Shown one piece after another: positions 25,204 to 33,838 of a stretch of 64,000 bases of DNA; position 1 is the first letter of the stretch; each line of letters begins with the position of its first letter. This stretch comes from Mycolicibacterium lacusdiani. GTDB lineage: Bacteria > Actinomycetota > Actinomycetes > Mycobacteriales > Mycobacteriaceae. Made by a program: the position numbers and the translations under genes. The notes under the pieces are model-generated. The model did not search any database. It had not been told where the DNA came from and saw only the letters and a list, made by a program, of their open reading frames with translations. The stretch lies in assembly GCF_021916785.1 (NCBI RefSeq), contig NZ_JAKCFC010000001.1, forward strand, positions 744,001 through 808,000. Reading direction: 5' to 3'.

Positions 25204-25947
25204 ATGAGTGATCCCGCATTGCGCACCGACGACCGTTCGCCCGAGTTCCGGGCGTTGGTGGTCGACGATGAAACCGCGTTGGCCGAAATCGTGGCCAGCT
25301 ACCTGATTCGGGAACGTTTCGACACGCGGGTCGCTCATGACGGCGCCGCCGCCGTTGCTCTGGCGCGTGACCATGACCCCGATGTCGTGATCTTGGATTT
25401 GGGTCTGCCCGGCATGGACGGGTTGGAAGTTTGCCGTCAACTCCGGACGTTCTCTGACGCCTACGTCGTGATACTCACCGCGCGCGACACCGAGCTGGAC
25501 ACCATCGTCGGACTCAGCGTGGGAGCCGACGACTACGTGACCAAGCCGTTTAGCTCGGGTGAGCTGGTCGCGCGGATACGGGCTATGTTGCGCCGCCCTC
25601 GCTCGGTACCTGGCGCCGCGGCCGCTGCTCCGGACGCCCCGGCGCCCCTGGTCCTGGGGCCGCTGCGCATCGATCTGGCGGCCCGCGAGGTGTCCCTCGA
25701 CGGCCAGTCGATCCCCTTGACGCGCACCGAATTCGACCTGCTGGCCGCGCTGTCCGGGCGGCCCGGCATGGTGATGAGCCGACGCCAGCTGCTCGAAATC
25801 GTGCGCGACGGCCCGTGGGTAGGCAACGACCACCTCGTCGACGTCCACGTCGGGCACGTGCGCCGCAAACTGGGAGACGACCCCACAAACCCTCGATACA
25901 TCATCACCGTGCGCGGCGTCGGATACCGGATCGGCAGTCTCCGATGA
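25204..25947 (+). CDS. OmpR/PhoP-family response regulator
   Basis: 247 residues from ATG 25204 (25195 also possible). The receiver domain is complete: acidic pair 'ALVVDDETALAE', phospho-acceptor Asp in 'VVILDLGLPGMDGLEV', Thr in 'VILTARD' and Lys in 'DYVTKPFSSGEL'. An Ala/Pro linker joins it to a winged-helix domain ('IPLTRTEFDLLAALSGRPG', then 'HVGHVRRKLGDD', 'IITVRGVGYRIGS'). It overlaps the kinase gene by ATGA. Predicted to bind the TCTTYAMCGWWTCTTCA box before its own gene, the DUF305 lipoprotein and an L,D-transpeptidase. Confidence 0.92.
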   Translation: MSDPALRTDDRSPEFRALVVDDETALAEIVASYLIRERFDTRVAHDGAAAVALARDHDPDVVILDLGLPGMDGLEVCRQLRTFSDAYVVILTARDTELDTIVGLSVGADDYVTKPFSSGELVARIRAMLRRPRSVPGAAAAAPDAPAPLVLGPLRIDLAAREVSLDGQSIPLTRTEFDLLAALSGRPGMVMSRRQLLEIVRDGPWVGNDHLVDVHVGHVRRKLGDDPTNPRYIITVRGVGYRIGSLR

Positions 25948-27110
25948 TCATCTCGGCACTGCGCCGCCGACCCGGCCTGGGCATGCGGCTGCTCATCGCG
26001 CAGACCCTGGTCCTGCTCGCTGGGGCGATCACCACCTGGGTGGTCGCCGCCCTCGTCGGACCACCCCTATTTCGAGAGCACTTGCGTCAAGCGGGGGTAT
26101 CGGCAGGTTCGGCCGAGCAGCTGCACGCCGAGGAGGCTTATCTGTATGCCACCGTGTTCTCCGTGGGGGGCGCGGTCGCGGTCTCAGCGCTAACCGCGTT
26201 CGCGGTCTCGCTCTACGTCAGCCGCCGCCTGCAGCGGTCGGTCACCGAGGTGGCGGCCGCAGCCAGCGCCGTCTCCGAGGGCCGGTACGAGGTCCGGGTG
26301 GCCCCACAGAACCTCGGTGAGGAGTTCGACGCGCTCTCGGCGGCCTTCAACCGGATGGCCGCCCAGCTCCAGGCCATCGACACCACGCGCCGCCAGCTCT
26401 TCGGCGACCTCGCCCACGAAATCCGCACACCGGTGGCCGTGCTCGAGGCATGGTTGGAAGCCGTCGAAGACGGTGTTCGGCCGCTGACTCCCGACACCAT
26501 TGCGTTGATGCGCGATCAGTCGCGCCGCCTGGTCCGGTTTTCCGGAGACCTCGGCGCGCTGGCTCAGGCGGAGGAAAGTTCAGCCACGATGTCCTTCACC
26601 GACATTGACGTCGCCGACGTGATCACGACGACGGCTGCCGCCGTGGCCGACCGGTATCACGCCAAGGGCGTGGCGCTGTCGACGCACCTAGCAGCAAGCA
26701 GACATCATCTGTGGGGAGACCCGCAGCGGCTGAGCCAAGTGGTGACCAACGTCCTCGACAACGCGCTACGGCACACCTCCGCACATGGCCGGGTGGACGT
26801 CAGCACTGACACGGAGGGCGACCAGCTCGTCATTCGCATCGCCGACAACGGCGACGGTATTGCCGCGCCGCATCTATCGCTTATCTTCGATCGCCTCTAC
26901 CGCGCTGATGCCGCCCGCACCCGTGACCACGGCGGTTCGGGCCTGGGGTTGGCCATCGCCAAGGCTCTCGTCGAAGCACACGGTGGGCGCATCGGCGCCG
27001 CCAGCGGCGGCGTCGGCGGCGGCGCGATAATCACGATCTATCTACCGCTGCCGACGAACCCGCCGCCACTGGGCACCTCAGACGTCGCCCACCCGCCGCC
27101 CACCGCCTGA
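25944..27110 (+). CDS. Membrane sensor histidine kinase
   Basis: 388 residues starting at the ATG overlapping the regulator stop. Two transmembrane helices (about residues 14-36 and 72-94) enclose a short extracytoplasmic loop of about 35 residues ('RQAGVSAGSAEQLHAEEAYL'). A HAMP domain follows, then the dimerisation/phosphoacceptor helix with His in 'FGDLAHEIRTPVAVLEAWLE', the N box 'QVVTNVLDNALRHTS', G1 'IRIADNGDGI', F box 'IFDRLYRADAAR' and G2 'GGSGLGLAIAKALVEAHGG'. The small sensor loop fits kinases that sense metal or envelope state close to the membrane. Partner of the regulator at 25204. Confidence 0.92.
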   Translation: MIISALRRRPGLGMRLLIAQTLVLLAGAITTWVVAALVGPPLFREHLRQAGVSAGSAEQLHAEEAYLYATVFSVGGAVAVSALTAFAVSLYVSRRLQRSVTEVAAAASAVSEGRYEVRVAPQNLGEEFDALSAAFNRMAAQLQAIDTTRRQLFGDLAHEIRTPVAVLEAWLEAVEDGVRPLTPDTIALMRDQSRRLVRFSGDLGALAQAEESSATMSFTDIDVADVITTTAAAVADRYHAKGVALSTHLAASRHHLWGDPQRLSQVVTNVLDNALRHTSAHGRVDVSTDTEGDQLVIRIADNGDGIAAPHLSLIFDRLYRADAARTRDHGGSGLGLAIAKALVEAHGGRIGAASGGVGGGAIITIYLPLPTNPPPLGTSDVAHPPPTA

Positions 27111-27144
27111 ACTCCGAGACGATCGGCCGAACCAGGGCGCCGTC

Positions 27145-27804
27145 TCACATCGAGGCCAGCATCGACTCCATGGAGTCGATCTCCTGCTGCTGGGACGCGA
27201 TGATGGTGCGCGCCATCTCGGTTGCCGCTGGGAACTGGCCGCTGTCGACCTCGGTTCGAGCCATGGCGATGGCTCCCTTGTGGTGTTCGATCATCTGAGT
27301 CAGGAAGAGCTTGCTCGCTGCGGCGCCCTGGGCGTTCTGCAGTGCTGCCATGTCCTGCTCGGACATCATGCCGCCGCCACCCATGCTGCTCATGTCGTGA
27401 CCGGGCATCTCCGACATGTCCGGCATGTCAGAACTGGGCGCCGGCACCTTCCAATCGGACAGCCAACCTCGCATCGTCTCGATCTCGGGCCCTTGCGCTG
27501 CCTTGATTTCGTTGGCCAACGTCATGACCGCAGGATCGATGCCCTGCTTGCCCAGCAGCATGTCACTCATCTCGACTGCCTGCTGATGGTGCGGGATCAT
27601 GCCCTGCGCGAAGGTCACGTCGGCGTCATTGTGCGCCTGCTCGGTCTGGCCGCCCGTCGTCGCGGGGGCCGCAGCCGCCGACGTCTGCGAGCTGCTCGTC
27701 GCCGACATGTCTTGGTCCGCAGGGGTACTGCTACAGGCGCCCACCGTCAGCGTGGCCGCCACGGCACTGACAACCAGCATTCCGACCCGTGTCACGTCCA
27801 TCAT
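27145..27804 (-). CDS. DUF305 lipoprotein, His/Met-rich
   Basis: 219 residues from ATG 27804 (GGAGG upstream). The lipobox is 'LTVGACSS'. Two DUF305 halves, each a ferritin-like helical pair, carry 'MIPHHQQAVEMSDMLL' and 'QMIEHHKGAIAMARTEV'. Between them is a Met/Asp/His-rich loop ('DMPDMSEMPGHDMSSMGGGG') typical of Cu binding. The family is envelope-located and widespread in copper islands. A copy of the predicted two-component box lies at 27935-27951, about 130 bases upstream. A paralogue is at 49430-50146. Confidence 0.85.
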   Translation of the reverse strand: MMDVTRVGMLVVSAVAATLTVGACSSTPADQDMSATSSSQTSAAAAPATTGGQTEQAHNDADVTFAQGMIPHHQQAVEMSDMLLGKQGIDPAVMTLANEIKAAQGPEIETMRGWLSDWKVPAPSSDMPDMSEMPGHDMSSMGGGGMMSEQDMAALQNAQGAAASKLFLTQMIEHHKGAIAMARTEVDSGQFPAATEMARTIIASQQQEIDSMESMLASM

Positions 27805-27934
27805 CCAAATCCTCCACCATCGTTTATCTGCCAAAGGTCCGACTTTTGCTCGCCGACCTCGTTCGACCGACCAGCGCGAGCGGATCGGGACACCCAGCTT
27901 GACCGCCCCGCCTAAGGGTGACCGCGACGTTCGA

Positions 27935-27951
27935 TGAAGAAACGGTAAAGA
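27935..27951 (-). promoter_or_regulatory. Predicted response-regulator box before the DUF305 gene
   Basis: Minus-strand TCTTTACCGTTTCTTCA differs from the copy at 28327 by two bases and has the same 11-bp direct-repeat spacing. Confidence 0.6.
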
Positions 27952-27980
27952 CGATCGTCTAGGTCCCGACGTTGCGCCGG

Positions 27981-28301
27981 TCAGTAACGCCTGGCGTTGT
28001 AGAACGGCGACGACGAGATCGGCGCCACCTTCACCGGTGTGCCGAAGGTCGAGGCGTGCACCATCATCCCGTCGCCGATGTAGATGCCGGCATGAGACAC
28101 GTCGGAGTAGAACGTGACGATGTCGCCCGGCTGCAAGTCGGCTTCGGTGACCGGCTGTCCACCCACGGCCAGAGCTTGACCAAGCGCGGCAACTTGCGGC
28201 AGCTGTGATCCCTTCATGCGGCTGGCAGTCTCGATAGAGACGACCCACTGGACGGACAACTCGTCGATCAACTGCTGCGGCGAACTCGCGGTCAACACCA
28301 C
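27981..28301 (-). pseudogene. NlpC/P60 gene with internal deletion
   Basis: The frame joins a segment matching residues near 118-138 of the RipC-like protein at 53404-54495 ('VLTASSPQQLIDEL' against '[14 protein letters not shown]') to its last 65 residues ('GQALAVGGQPV' through 'ISSSPFYNARRY'). The coiled coil and the catalytic 'FDCSG' segment in between are lost, so it cannot be an active hydrolase. A His of the active site remains in '[12 protein letters not shown]'. The sequence upstream still matches the parent ('GSSVVLTAS') but meets stops. Confidence 0.75.
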
Positions 28302-28326
28302 AGACGAGCCAACGGGCAGCGAACCG

Positions 28327-28343
28327 TCTTTACCGAATCTTCA
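28327..28343 (+). promoter_or_regulatory. Predicted response-regulator box before the L,D-transpeptidase
   Basis: TCTTTACCGAATCTTCA on the plus strand, about 95 bases before the start at 28439; matches the boxes at 25141 and 27935. Confidence 0.6.
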
Positions 28344-28438
28344 CGGAAGAGCCAAACCAACCATAAGCGCCCACGTGACACTGAAGGTCGCAGCAACGGC
28401 GCCGCGCAGGCAGTCCGTACCTTCGAAGGGGTGGTTTC

Positions 28439-29692
28439 GTGCCAACCGACCACACGTCACCGTCCGCACGTCTCAGTCGCAGATTCGCACCACGACGGCG
28501 CCGGCGTTTCGCTGCGGCGATCGCCGTGCTCGTGGCCTCGACACTCGCCGTGGTGGCGTGCGCGAATCCAGCGACCACCACGACGGCAGAGGCGCCAGCT
28601 TCGATCGCCCAGAAGGGCGAACCCTACGCGGACCTGCTCGAGCCGTGGTTGCAATCCTCGGTAACGGACGGCGCGGTCGGGGTGCCCGTCGACGCACCGG
28701 TGACCGTAAAGGCCGGTGACGGCGTGCTCGGCGCCGTGAAAATGGTCAATGCGCAAGGCGAGACCGTGGCCGGTCAGGTTGGCTCGGACGGCGTGACGTG
28801 GTCCACCGCGGAACCCCTGGGTTACAACAAGCGATACACGTTGACCGCCGAGGCACTCGGGATCGCCGACGCGATCACTCAGCAGATGACGTTCCAGACT
28901 CAGTCGCCAAAGAACCTGACGATGCCCTACGTGATGCCGAACGATGGCGACGTGGTAGGCGTGGGCCAGCCGGTAGCCATCCGCTTCGACGAAGACATCA
29001 CCGACCGAACGGCTGCACAACAGGCCATCAAGGTCACCACGAGCCCCCGCGTCGAGGCAGCGTTCTACTGGCTAAGTGATCGCGAAGTCCGTTGGCGCCC
29101 AGCGGAATATTGGACACCCGGCACGACCGTCGAAGTTGCGGTGAACACCTACGGTGTAGACCTTGGCGAGGGACTGTTCGGACAAGACAACATCCTCACC
29201 CGCTTTACCGTCGGCGATCAGGTCATCGCCACCGCCGACGACGCCACCAAGACATTGACGGTGCGACGAAACGGCGAGGTAGTCCGGACCATGCCGATGT
29301 CCATGGGAAAGAACAGCACCCCTACCGACAACGGCGCCTACATCATCGGCGATAGATACGCCAACCTCGTCATGGACTCATCGACCTACGGCGTCCCCGT
29401 CAACTCACCCAACGGCTACCGCCTCGACGTGGATTGGGCTACCCAGATGTCCTACAGCGGCATCTACGTCCACTCCGCCCCCTGGTCGGTGAGCAGCCAA
29501 GGCAAGACCAACGTCAGCCACGGCTGCCTCAACGTCAGTCCAGAAAACGCAAAGTGGTTCTACGACAACATTAAACGTGGTGACATCGTTGAAGTAGTCA
29601 ACACGGTGGGGTCGACCCTCTCGGGCGTCGACGGCCTCGGCGACTGGAATGTTCCCTGGGAACAATGGCGGACCGGCAACACCACCGTCTAA
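28439..29692 (+). CDS. L,D-transpeptidase lipoprotein, LdtB-type (first copy)
   Basis: 417 residues. A basic N terminus and hydrophobic stretch end in the lipobox 'LAVVACAN'. Two immunoglobulin-like domains follow (the second carries '[18 protein letters not shown]'), then the YkuD catalytic domain with His in '[11 protein letters not shown]' and the nucleophile Cys near residue 363 in '[10 protein letters not shown]'. The layout is that of M. tuberculosis LdtMt2 (LdtB), which makes 3-3 peptidoglycan cross-links and resists most beta-lactams. Closest relative in the window is 52160-53407. The box at 28327 points to control by the adjacent two-component system. Confidence 0.93.
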   Translation: MPTDHTSPSARLSRRFAPRRRRRFAAAIAVLVASTLAVVACANPATTTTAEAPASIAQKGEPYADLLEPWLQSSVTDGAVGVPVDAPVTVKAGDGVLGAVKMVNAQGETVAGQVGSDGVTWSTAEPLGYNKRYTLTAEALGIADAITQQMTFQTQSPKNLTMPYVMPNDGDVVGVGQPVAIRFDEDITDRTAAQQAIKVTTSPRVEAAFYWLSDREVRWRPAEYWTPGTTVEVAVNTYGVDLGEGLFGQDNILTRFTVGDQVIATADDATKTLTVRRNGEVVRTMPMSMGKNSTPTDNGAYIIGDRYANLVMDSSTYGVPVNSPNGYRLDVDWATQMSYSGIYVHSAPWSVSSQGKTNVSHGCLNVSPENAKWFYDNIKRGDIVEVVNTVGSTLSGVDGLGDWNVPWEQWRTGNTTV

Positions 29693-29744
29693 CGACCGCG
29701 GCCATCGGCGGGGCGGCGTCCGTCACAGACTGGCCACTCACATC

Positions 29745-29761
29745 TACGTAGAAATTGCGTA
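29745..29761. promoter_or_regulatory. BlaI-type operator upstream of a 36-aa ORF
   Basis: TACGTAGAAATTGCGTA; left half identical to the best site. It lies 76 bases before the small ORF at 29837. Confidence 0.55.
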
Positions 29762-29836
29762 GGCTTTTGTCGAGTGACGTATCGCGGGAACCGCGGCACG
29801 TCGTATAAGTGTGGAGGTTCGACGTCAGGAGGAGTC

Positions 29837-29947
29837 ATGACTCGGCGAACCACCGCGTGCGCTGCGCTTGGCGCAGTCGCCGTCGTCGACCTCAGTGCCA
29901 CGCTATCGGCGGCTCCGACCGCCGACGCCGAACCGAGAGCACGATAA
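29837..29947 (+). CDS. Very small exported peptide or signal-peptide remnant
   Basis: 36 codons with an excellent ribosome site (AGGAGGAG) and a BlaI-type dyad upstream. The translation is a plausible signal peptide (basic 'MTRR', hydrophobic 'AALGAVAVVDLSATLSAAP') ending soon after the presumed cleavage site. It may be the leftover start of a secreted protein gene, or a genuine short peptide leading to the next gene. Confidence 0.4.
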   Translation: MTRRTTACAALGAVAVVDLSATLSAAPTADAEPRAR

Positions 29948-30045
29948 GCGACCCACGACAGACAAGCAGCTGCGTCGGCGCCGACACGCAAGCGCAACTA
30001 GCACCAAAGTTCGACCCGAGAACGATTACTTAGGAAGGGATAACT

Positions 30046-30282
30046 ATGACTGACCTCGCCCACTCCACCTCGAGCCGGCCCCAACGGCTCTACCAAGCCT
30101 TGGCGATCACGGGCATCGCGGTGGGAATCTTCGTCATTGCCGCTGGCCTGTACTTCCTCATCGCACGTCCGGGTTGCTGCGATTCCATGAATATGAGCAA
30201 GACCAAGATGATGGAACAACCGATGGACATGCCGTCGATGTCGCCAATGCCGGGCGCATCCGTTCCTGCGCCCGCGCCCTGA
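30046..30282 (+). CDS. Small membrane protein with Met-rich tail
   Basis: 78 residues, ribosome site GAAGGGA. One transmembrane helix ('ALAITGIAVGIFVIAAGLYFLIA') is followed by 'RPGCCDSMNMSKTKMMEQPM' and further Met pairs ('DMPSMSPMPG') outside the membrane or in the cytoplasm. Cys pair and repeated Met suggest Cu(I) binding, like Met-rich copper-buffering peptides. Not a family I can name. It may be cotranscribed with the 36-codon ORF behind the dyad at 29745. Confidence 0.65.
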   Translation: MTDLAHSTSSRPQRLYQALAITGIAVGIFVIAAGLYFLIARPGCCDSMNMSKTKMMEQPMDMPSMSPMPGASVPAPAP

Positions 30283-30609
30283 AGATCCTCGTTGCGACAC
30301 GCCCCCCAAACGATGAGTGGCCGTCTCGGTGATTACGGTCGTACACGTGCGGTGGCCTCTCAGCGCGGCCGAACGGATTTTAACGCTGTGTTCGCTACGC
30401 CACAACGGGAGTCCATGAACTCGGATGACGTGGGTGCTATTGCCCTCCAGCCTCAACCCCGGCCCAGGCACACCGGATCTACGGTCTTCCTCCGTATATT
30501 GTCGAACACACGACGCTCAACCGTGGACGCGGTTTAATTCGGTGCTGCGGTACGCCGCTGCTCTGGCGCATTACAGACTTTCCAGTGAACTCAAGAAGGA
30601 CGCATCCGA
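30283..30609. other. Intergenic stretch, nothing recognised
   Basis: No coding pattern, operator or repeat was seen apart from the ribosome site of the next gene. Confidence 0.4.
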
Positions 30610-31275
30610 ATGGCACCTCTCACACGCCTTCTACTGACCGTCTTCGTGGCCATCACCGCAATCATTGGGGTTGGTGTCTACCTCTCGGCCCAGGACAAGG
30701 GCATACCCGCCTCCGCCCAAGCTGAGGGTGGAGACGCCGGTCAGCTTGTCCGGGACAACAGTCGCCGCCTCAGTACCGCGACGAACAGCGATGTCAACTT
30801 CGTCGAATTCCTCGACTTCGAATGCGAGGCCTGTCGGGCAGCCTTCCCTATGGTTGAACAACTGCGTGCCGAGTACGGAGACCGCGTCAACTTCGTCGTC
30901 CGCTACTTCCCAATTCAGTCTCACTTCAACGCGGAGAGGGCGGCGCGAGCGGTCGAGGCGGCGGCCCAACAGGACAAGTTTGAGCCTATGTACAAGAAGA
31001 TGTACGAAACGCAAAGCGAGTGGGGCGAACAACGAACTCCTGCGGACTCCCGATTCCGCGGATACGCCGACGAACTTGGACTCGACATGGCGGCGTTCGA
31101 TGCCGCCTACAACGACCCCGCTACGCTCGATCGTGTCAATGTCGACGTAGCTGACGGCAAGGCCCTCGGCGTACAGGGCACACCGACCTTCTTCCTCGAC
31201 GGAACGGAAGTGGAGTTCAGAAGCTACGACGACATGAAGACCGCAATCGAGCAGGCACTGAACAGCCAGCCTTAG
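30610..31275 (+). CDS. DsbA-family thiol oxidoreductase, membrane anchored
   Basis: 221 residues with AAGAAGGA before the ATG. An N-terminal hydrophobic anchor (residues 5-26) is followed by a thioredoxin-fold domain with the active site C-E-A-C in 'FLDFECEACRAAFPMV', an inserted helical region ('FEPMYKKMYETQSEW') and the cis-Pro loop 'VQGTPTFFLDG'. Such proteins form or isomerise disulfides outside the membrane; in copper clusters they can keep Cys ligands of Cu-binding proteins reduced or oxidised. It converges with the CopD-CtaG gene. Confidence 0.85.
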   Translation: MAPLTRLLLTVFVAITAIIGVGVYLSAQDKGIPASAQAEGGDAGQLVRDNSRRLSTATNSDVNFVEFLDFECEACRAAFPMVEQLRAEYGDRVNFVVRYFPIQSHFNAERAARAVEAAAQQDKFEPMYKKMYETQSEWGEQRTPADSRFRGYADELGLDMAAFDAAYNDPATLDRVNVDVADGKALGVQGTPTFFLDGTEVEFRSYDDMKTAIEQALNSQP

Positions 31276-31411
31276 TGCGGGGCAGCCGGTGTCGGCGGAC
31301 GAGGTCGACGCGTCGGGACGTAGCGGGAGGTGCCATTGCGCGACACCGGGTCGGCGCCATTCGTCGGCCCGGAGGCCAGCGTGAACGCGCCGCTGTGCGC
31401 CTGTGGGGTCG

Positions 31412-33337
31412 TCAGGAGCCGATACTCGGCGCGCCCGTCTTCCGCACCGTTGCAGCCGAGCGGGCGCGCTGGACGATCGGCACTGCAAGCACCGCCAGCA
31501 TCGCCACGAGCCCGCCAGCAGCCAGAATTTGGCCGCCCAATCGCTGGTCGCCGAGCAAGTTCGTATGCCAGCCCAATTTCAACGAGCGGTAGAAGGCACC
31601 ACCGAGAGTGTCGCGCATGGTCGTCACCAAGACTCCAGCGAGGACGAATTGAGACATCGCGAACAACAGTATTGCCATCCGCCTCCGCGTGGGCATCGGC
31701 CGTAGCACCGGATCGACACCGCTGACGGCGGCGAAGAACCATACACCGCTGAGCAGGAAGTACCCGATCATGAGTATGTGGGGAGCGCGCTCGCTCACGG
31801 CGGCATCGAAAATGACCTCGAAGCACAAACCGTAGACGCCCACCAGAAGAAGCGCGAGAGCCGTCCACGGACGAGCGATCAGACCCAGCGAAGATGAATT
31901 CAGTGCGCTCACAAGCCATTCGCGCGGGCCAGGCACCGCATTCGAATGCGATGCTCGCATTGGCGTCAGCGCTAGGGTCACCGGCGCGCCCTGCACGAGC
32001 AACACCGGCACCCCTATCGTGAGGATCACTTGAACGACGGCGTGCATGCTGAACATTGCCGCCATGTACATGCCAAGTCCTGACGAAGTGGCGAACACCA
32101 ATGTGAGGCAACCCATCACCCACGATGCGGTGCGCCGCTTCGACCATGAGGCACCGCCGCGAGCTAGCCGATACACCGCAGCAAGGTAGATGCCGACCAT
32201 GACAAGCGCCGCCGTGCCGAAGATCAGGTCGAAACGCCATTCGAGGAAGACCCGCGCGATCGTCGGTGGCCCGGCGAGGTCGAAGCCCAACTCAGCTTCA
32301 GCCGGAAGCGGTTCGCGCGGCGCGAGCGGTGGTGGCGTACGACCAAGCCCGACGGCTACGCCGACCGCCACGCCAAATAGGGCGGCTTCGGTGAGTGCGA
32401 GCCGCAGCAGCGCACGGCGCGACGTCGGATCACGCTGCAGCGCAACGATCGACGATCGTCGATGCCGCCATCCAATTGCACCGAGCCCAATCAAGGCCGC
32501 CACCTTCCCCACGACGAGGAGTCCGTAACTGCTGCTCAAGATGTCCGACACATCTATGCGGACGGCCGCGTTGACTAATCCGCTCACGGCCATGGCCGCG
32601 AAGCACCACAACGCCAGCCTCGAGAACCGACGGGCGGCGATGTCGGTGTGCCCGCCGCCGCGCAGCGCGTGCCCCAGCAGCGCCAGCAACCCGCCGGCCC
32701 ACAATGCTCCGGCGACGAGATGAATGATCAGACTGTTGGTCGCGATGTCGTGCGAGCCGCCCGAGGAGGAGTGCCCCGTCACGGCCAGCGGCATCAACGT
32801 CACCAGGCCACTGAGCAGCAGGGCGGGCGTCCATGACCACCGCAACACCGGCAGGCTCGCTACGGCAACGACCGCGGCCAAGATCGCTGTGGTACGCCAC
32901 GCCGACGTGGTTTCGACGAGGTCGGTCGCTGACCAAATGTCCAGCGGCGACAGATCGGTCAACGGCACCCCTGACACGTCGGAGACCGTCAGCGCGACCA
33001 ACACTGCAGCGCACATCGCCCAGACCGCGCAAGCGGCACCGCCGGTCCGAAGCGCTCGGTACCCGTCGACGTCGAGCACTCCATTGGCCTGCGGCGGGAC
33101 GAGGAAGGCCGCGAACAAGAAGTGTCCGATCGCCACTATCGCAGCGATCTCGCCGGCGGCGCGCAGGAAGGGCAGCCCGTAGGTGGTTACCGGTCCCGGA
33201 TCACTAAGCCCAGTCACCGCCAGCGCGTCTGGTAGTACCAGGGCGCCGATCGAGGCCGCGCTCACGCCTGCCAACAGTGCGACACCAAGCAACACGGCCC
33301 GCCCCACCCGGCGTGGAGTATCAGTCGACGTCGCCAC
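31412..33337 (-). CDS. CopD-CtaG fusion membrane protein
   Basis: 641 residues from GTG 33337, chosen for AGGAGG nine bases upstream. The N-terminal half (about six helices) is a CopD copper-resistance domain with 'LIIHLVAGALWAGGLLALLG'; the C-terminal half is a Caa3/CtaG-type cytochrome oxidase assembly domain with 'MFSMHAVVQVILTIGVPVLL' and 'RPWTALALLLVGVYGLCFEV'. The same fusion occurs in M. tuberculosis Rv0102. It is thought to bring copper across or within the membrane for CuB assembly. This matches the accessory ctaD and ctaE elsewhere in the window, and copC at 7253 may act with the CopD half. Confidence 0.85.
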   Translation of the reverse strand: MATSTDTPRRVGRAVLLGVALLAGVSAASIGALVLPDALAVTGLSDPGPVTTYGLPFLRAAGEIAAIVAIGHFLFAAFLVPPQANGVLDVDGYRALRTGGAACAVWAMCAAVLVALTVSDVSGVPLTDLSPLDIWSATDLVETTSAWRTTAILAAVVAVASLPVLRWSWTPALLLSGLVTLMPLAVTGHSSSGGSHDIATNSLIIHLVAGALWAGGLLALLGHALRGGGHTDIAARRFSRLALWCFAAMAVSGLVNAAVRIDVSDILSSSYGLLVVGKVAALIGLGAIGWRHRRSSIVALQRDPTSRRALLRLALTEAALFGVAVGVAVGLGRTPPPLAPREPLPAEAELGFDLAGPPTIARVFLEWRFDLIFGTAALVMVGIYLAAVYRLARGGASWSKRRTASWVMGCLTLVFATSSGLGMYMAAMFSMHAVVQVILTIGVPVLLVQGAPVTLALTPMRASHSNAVPGPREWLVSALNSSSLGLIARPWTALALLLVGVYGLCFEVIFDAAVSERAPHILMIGYFLLSGVWFFAAVSGVDPVLRPMPTRRRMAILLFAMSQFVLAGVLVTTMRDTLGGAFYRSLKLGWHTNLLGDQRLGGQILAAGGLVAMLAVLAVPIVQRARSAATVRKTGAPSIGS

Positions 33338-33838
33338 GCCTTCACCCTCCTTTTCTCTTTCCACGTTCTCTACTTCTACCCGTCGATCCGCCAGGCCCAC
33401 TGTCGCGGCGTCACGACAGCACGGGGCCTCCCAAACCGACGGCTGGCCACCCGACGAACAACCCAGCGGCTCGGCGGTCTGCGAATGTCCTCGACGACAC
33501 GACAGCGACTGTGTCGCTGCTGATCCTCGCCACGGTCATCCCGGCCAGGTAGAAACGGTCAGTCGGGCCCACGAAACAGGTCAAGCAACGAGACCGGCCG
33601 GCATCGCCGGCGCGTGGGGATACGTGAGTGCGTGGCCTGAGATGGCGGTCGCGTGTGACTACATCACGCAGCCTGACGTCCTTCGCATGCACTCGTCCGT
33701 TGCCTGCTGACTGCTACGCAAGTCCCATGCCATGCTGCCGGACCCGACGTCACATCATCTACTATGCAAGTACGTACAACAAATTCCGCCCAGCCGCCGC
33801 GAGCGTCGGTCGGCGACTAGTGGAAGGGAGAGGCCCGA
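33338..33838. other. Intergenic region with promoter elements
   Basis: A short minus-strand frame ending at 33411 (about 43 codons) has no ribosome site and no known family. The right part carries the dyad at 33760 and the leader of the L,D-transpeptidase gene. Confidence 0.4.
33760..33776. promoter_or_regulatory. BlaI-type operator before the third-class L,D-transpeptidase
   Basis: TACTATGCAAGTACGTA, 62 bases before the ATG at 33839; nearly the same layout as the site at 49372 (TACTATG followed by TACGTA at 11-bp offset). Confidence 0.6.

Noticed and set aside
33411..33692. A 93-codon minus-strand frame upstream of the CopD-CtaG gene
   Set aside because: No ribosome site and no recognisable family; only the last 40 codons look protein-like, which is too little to call a gene.
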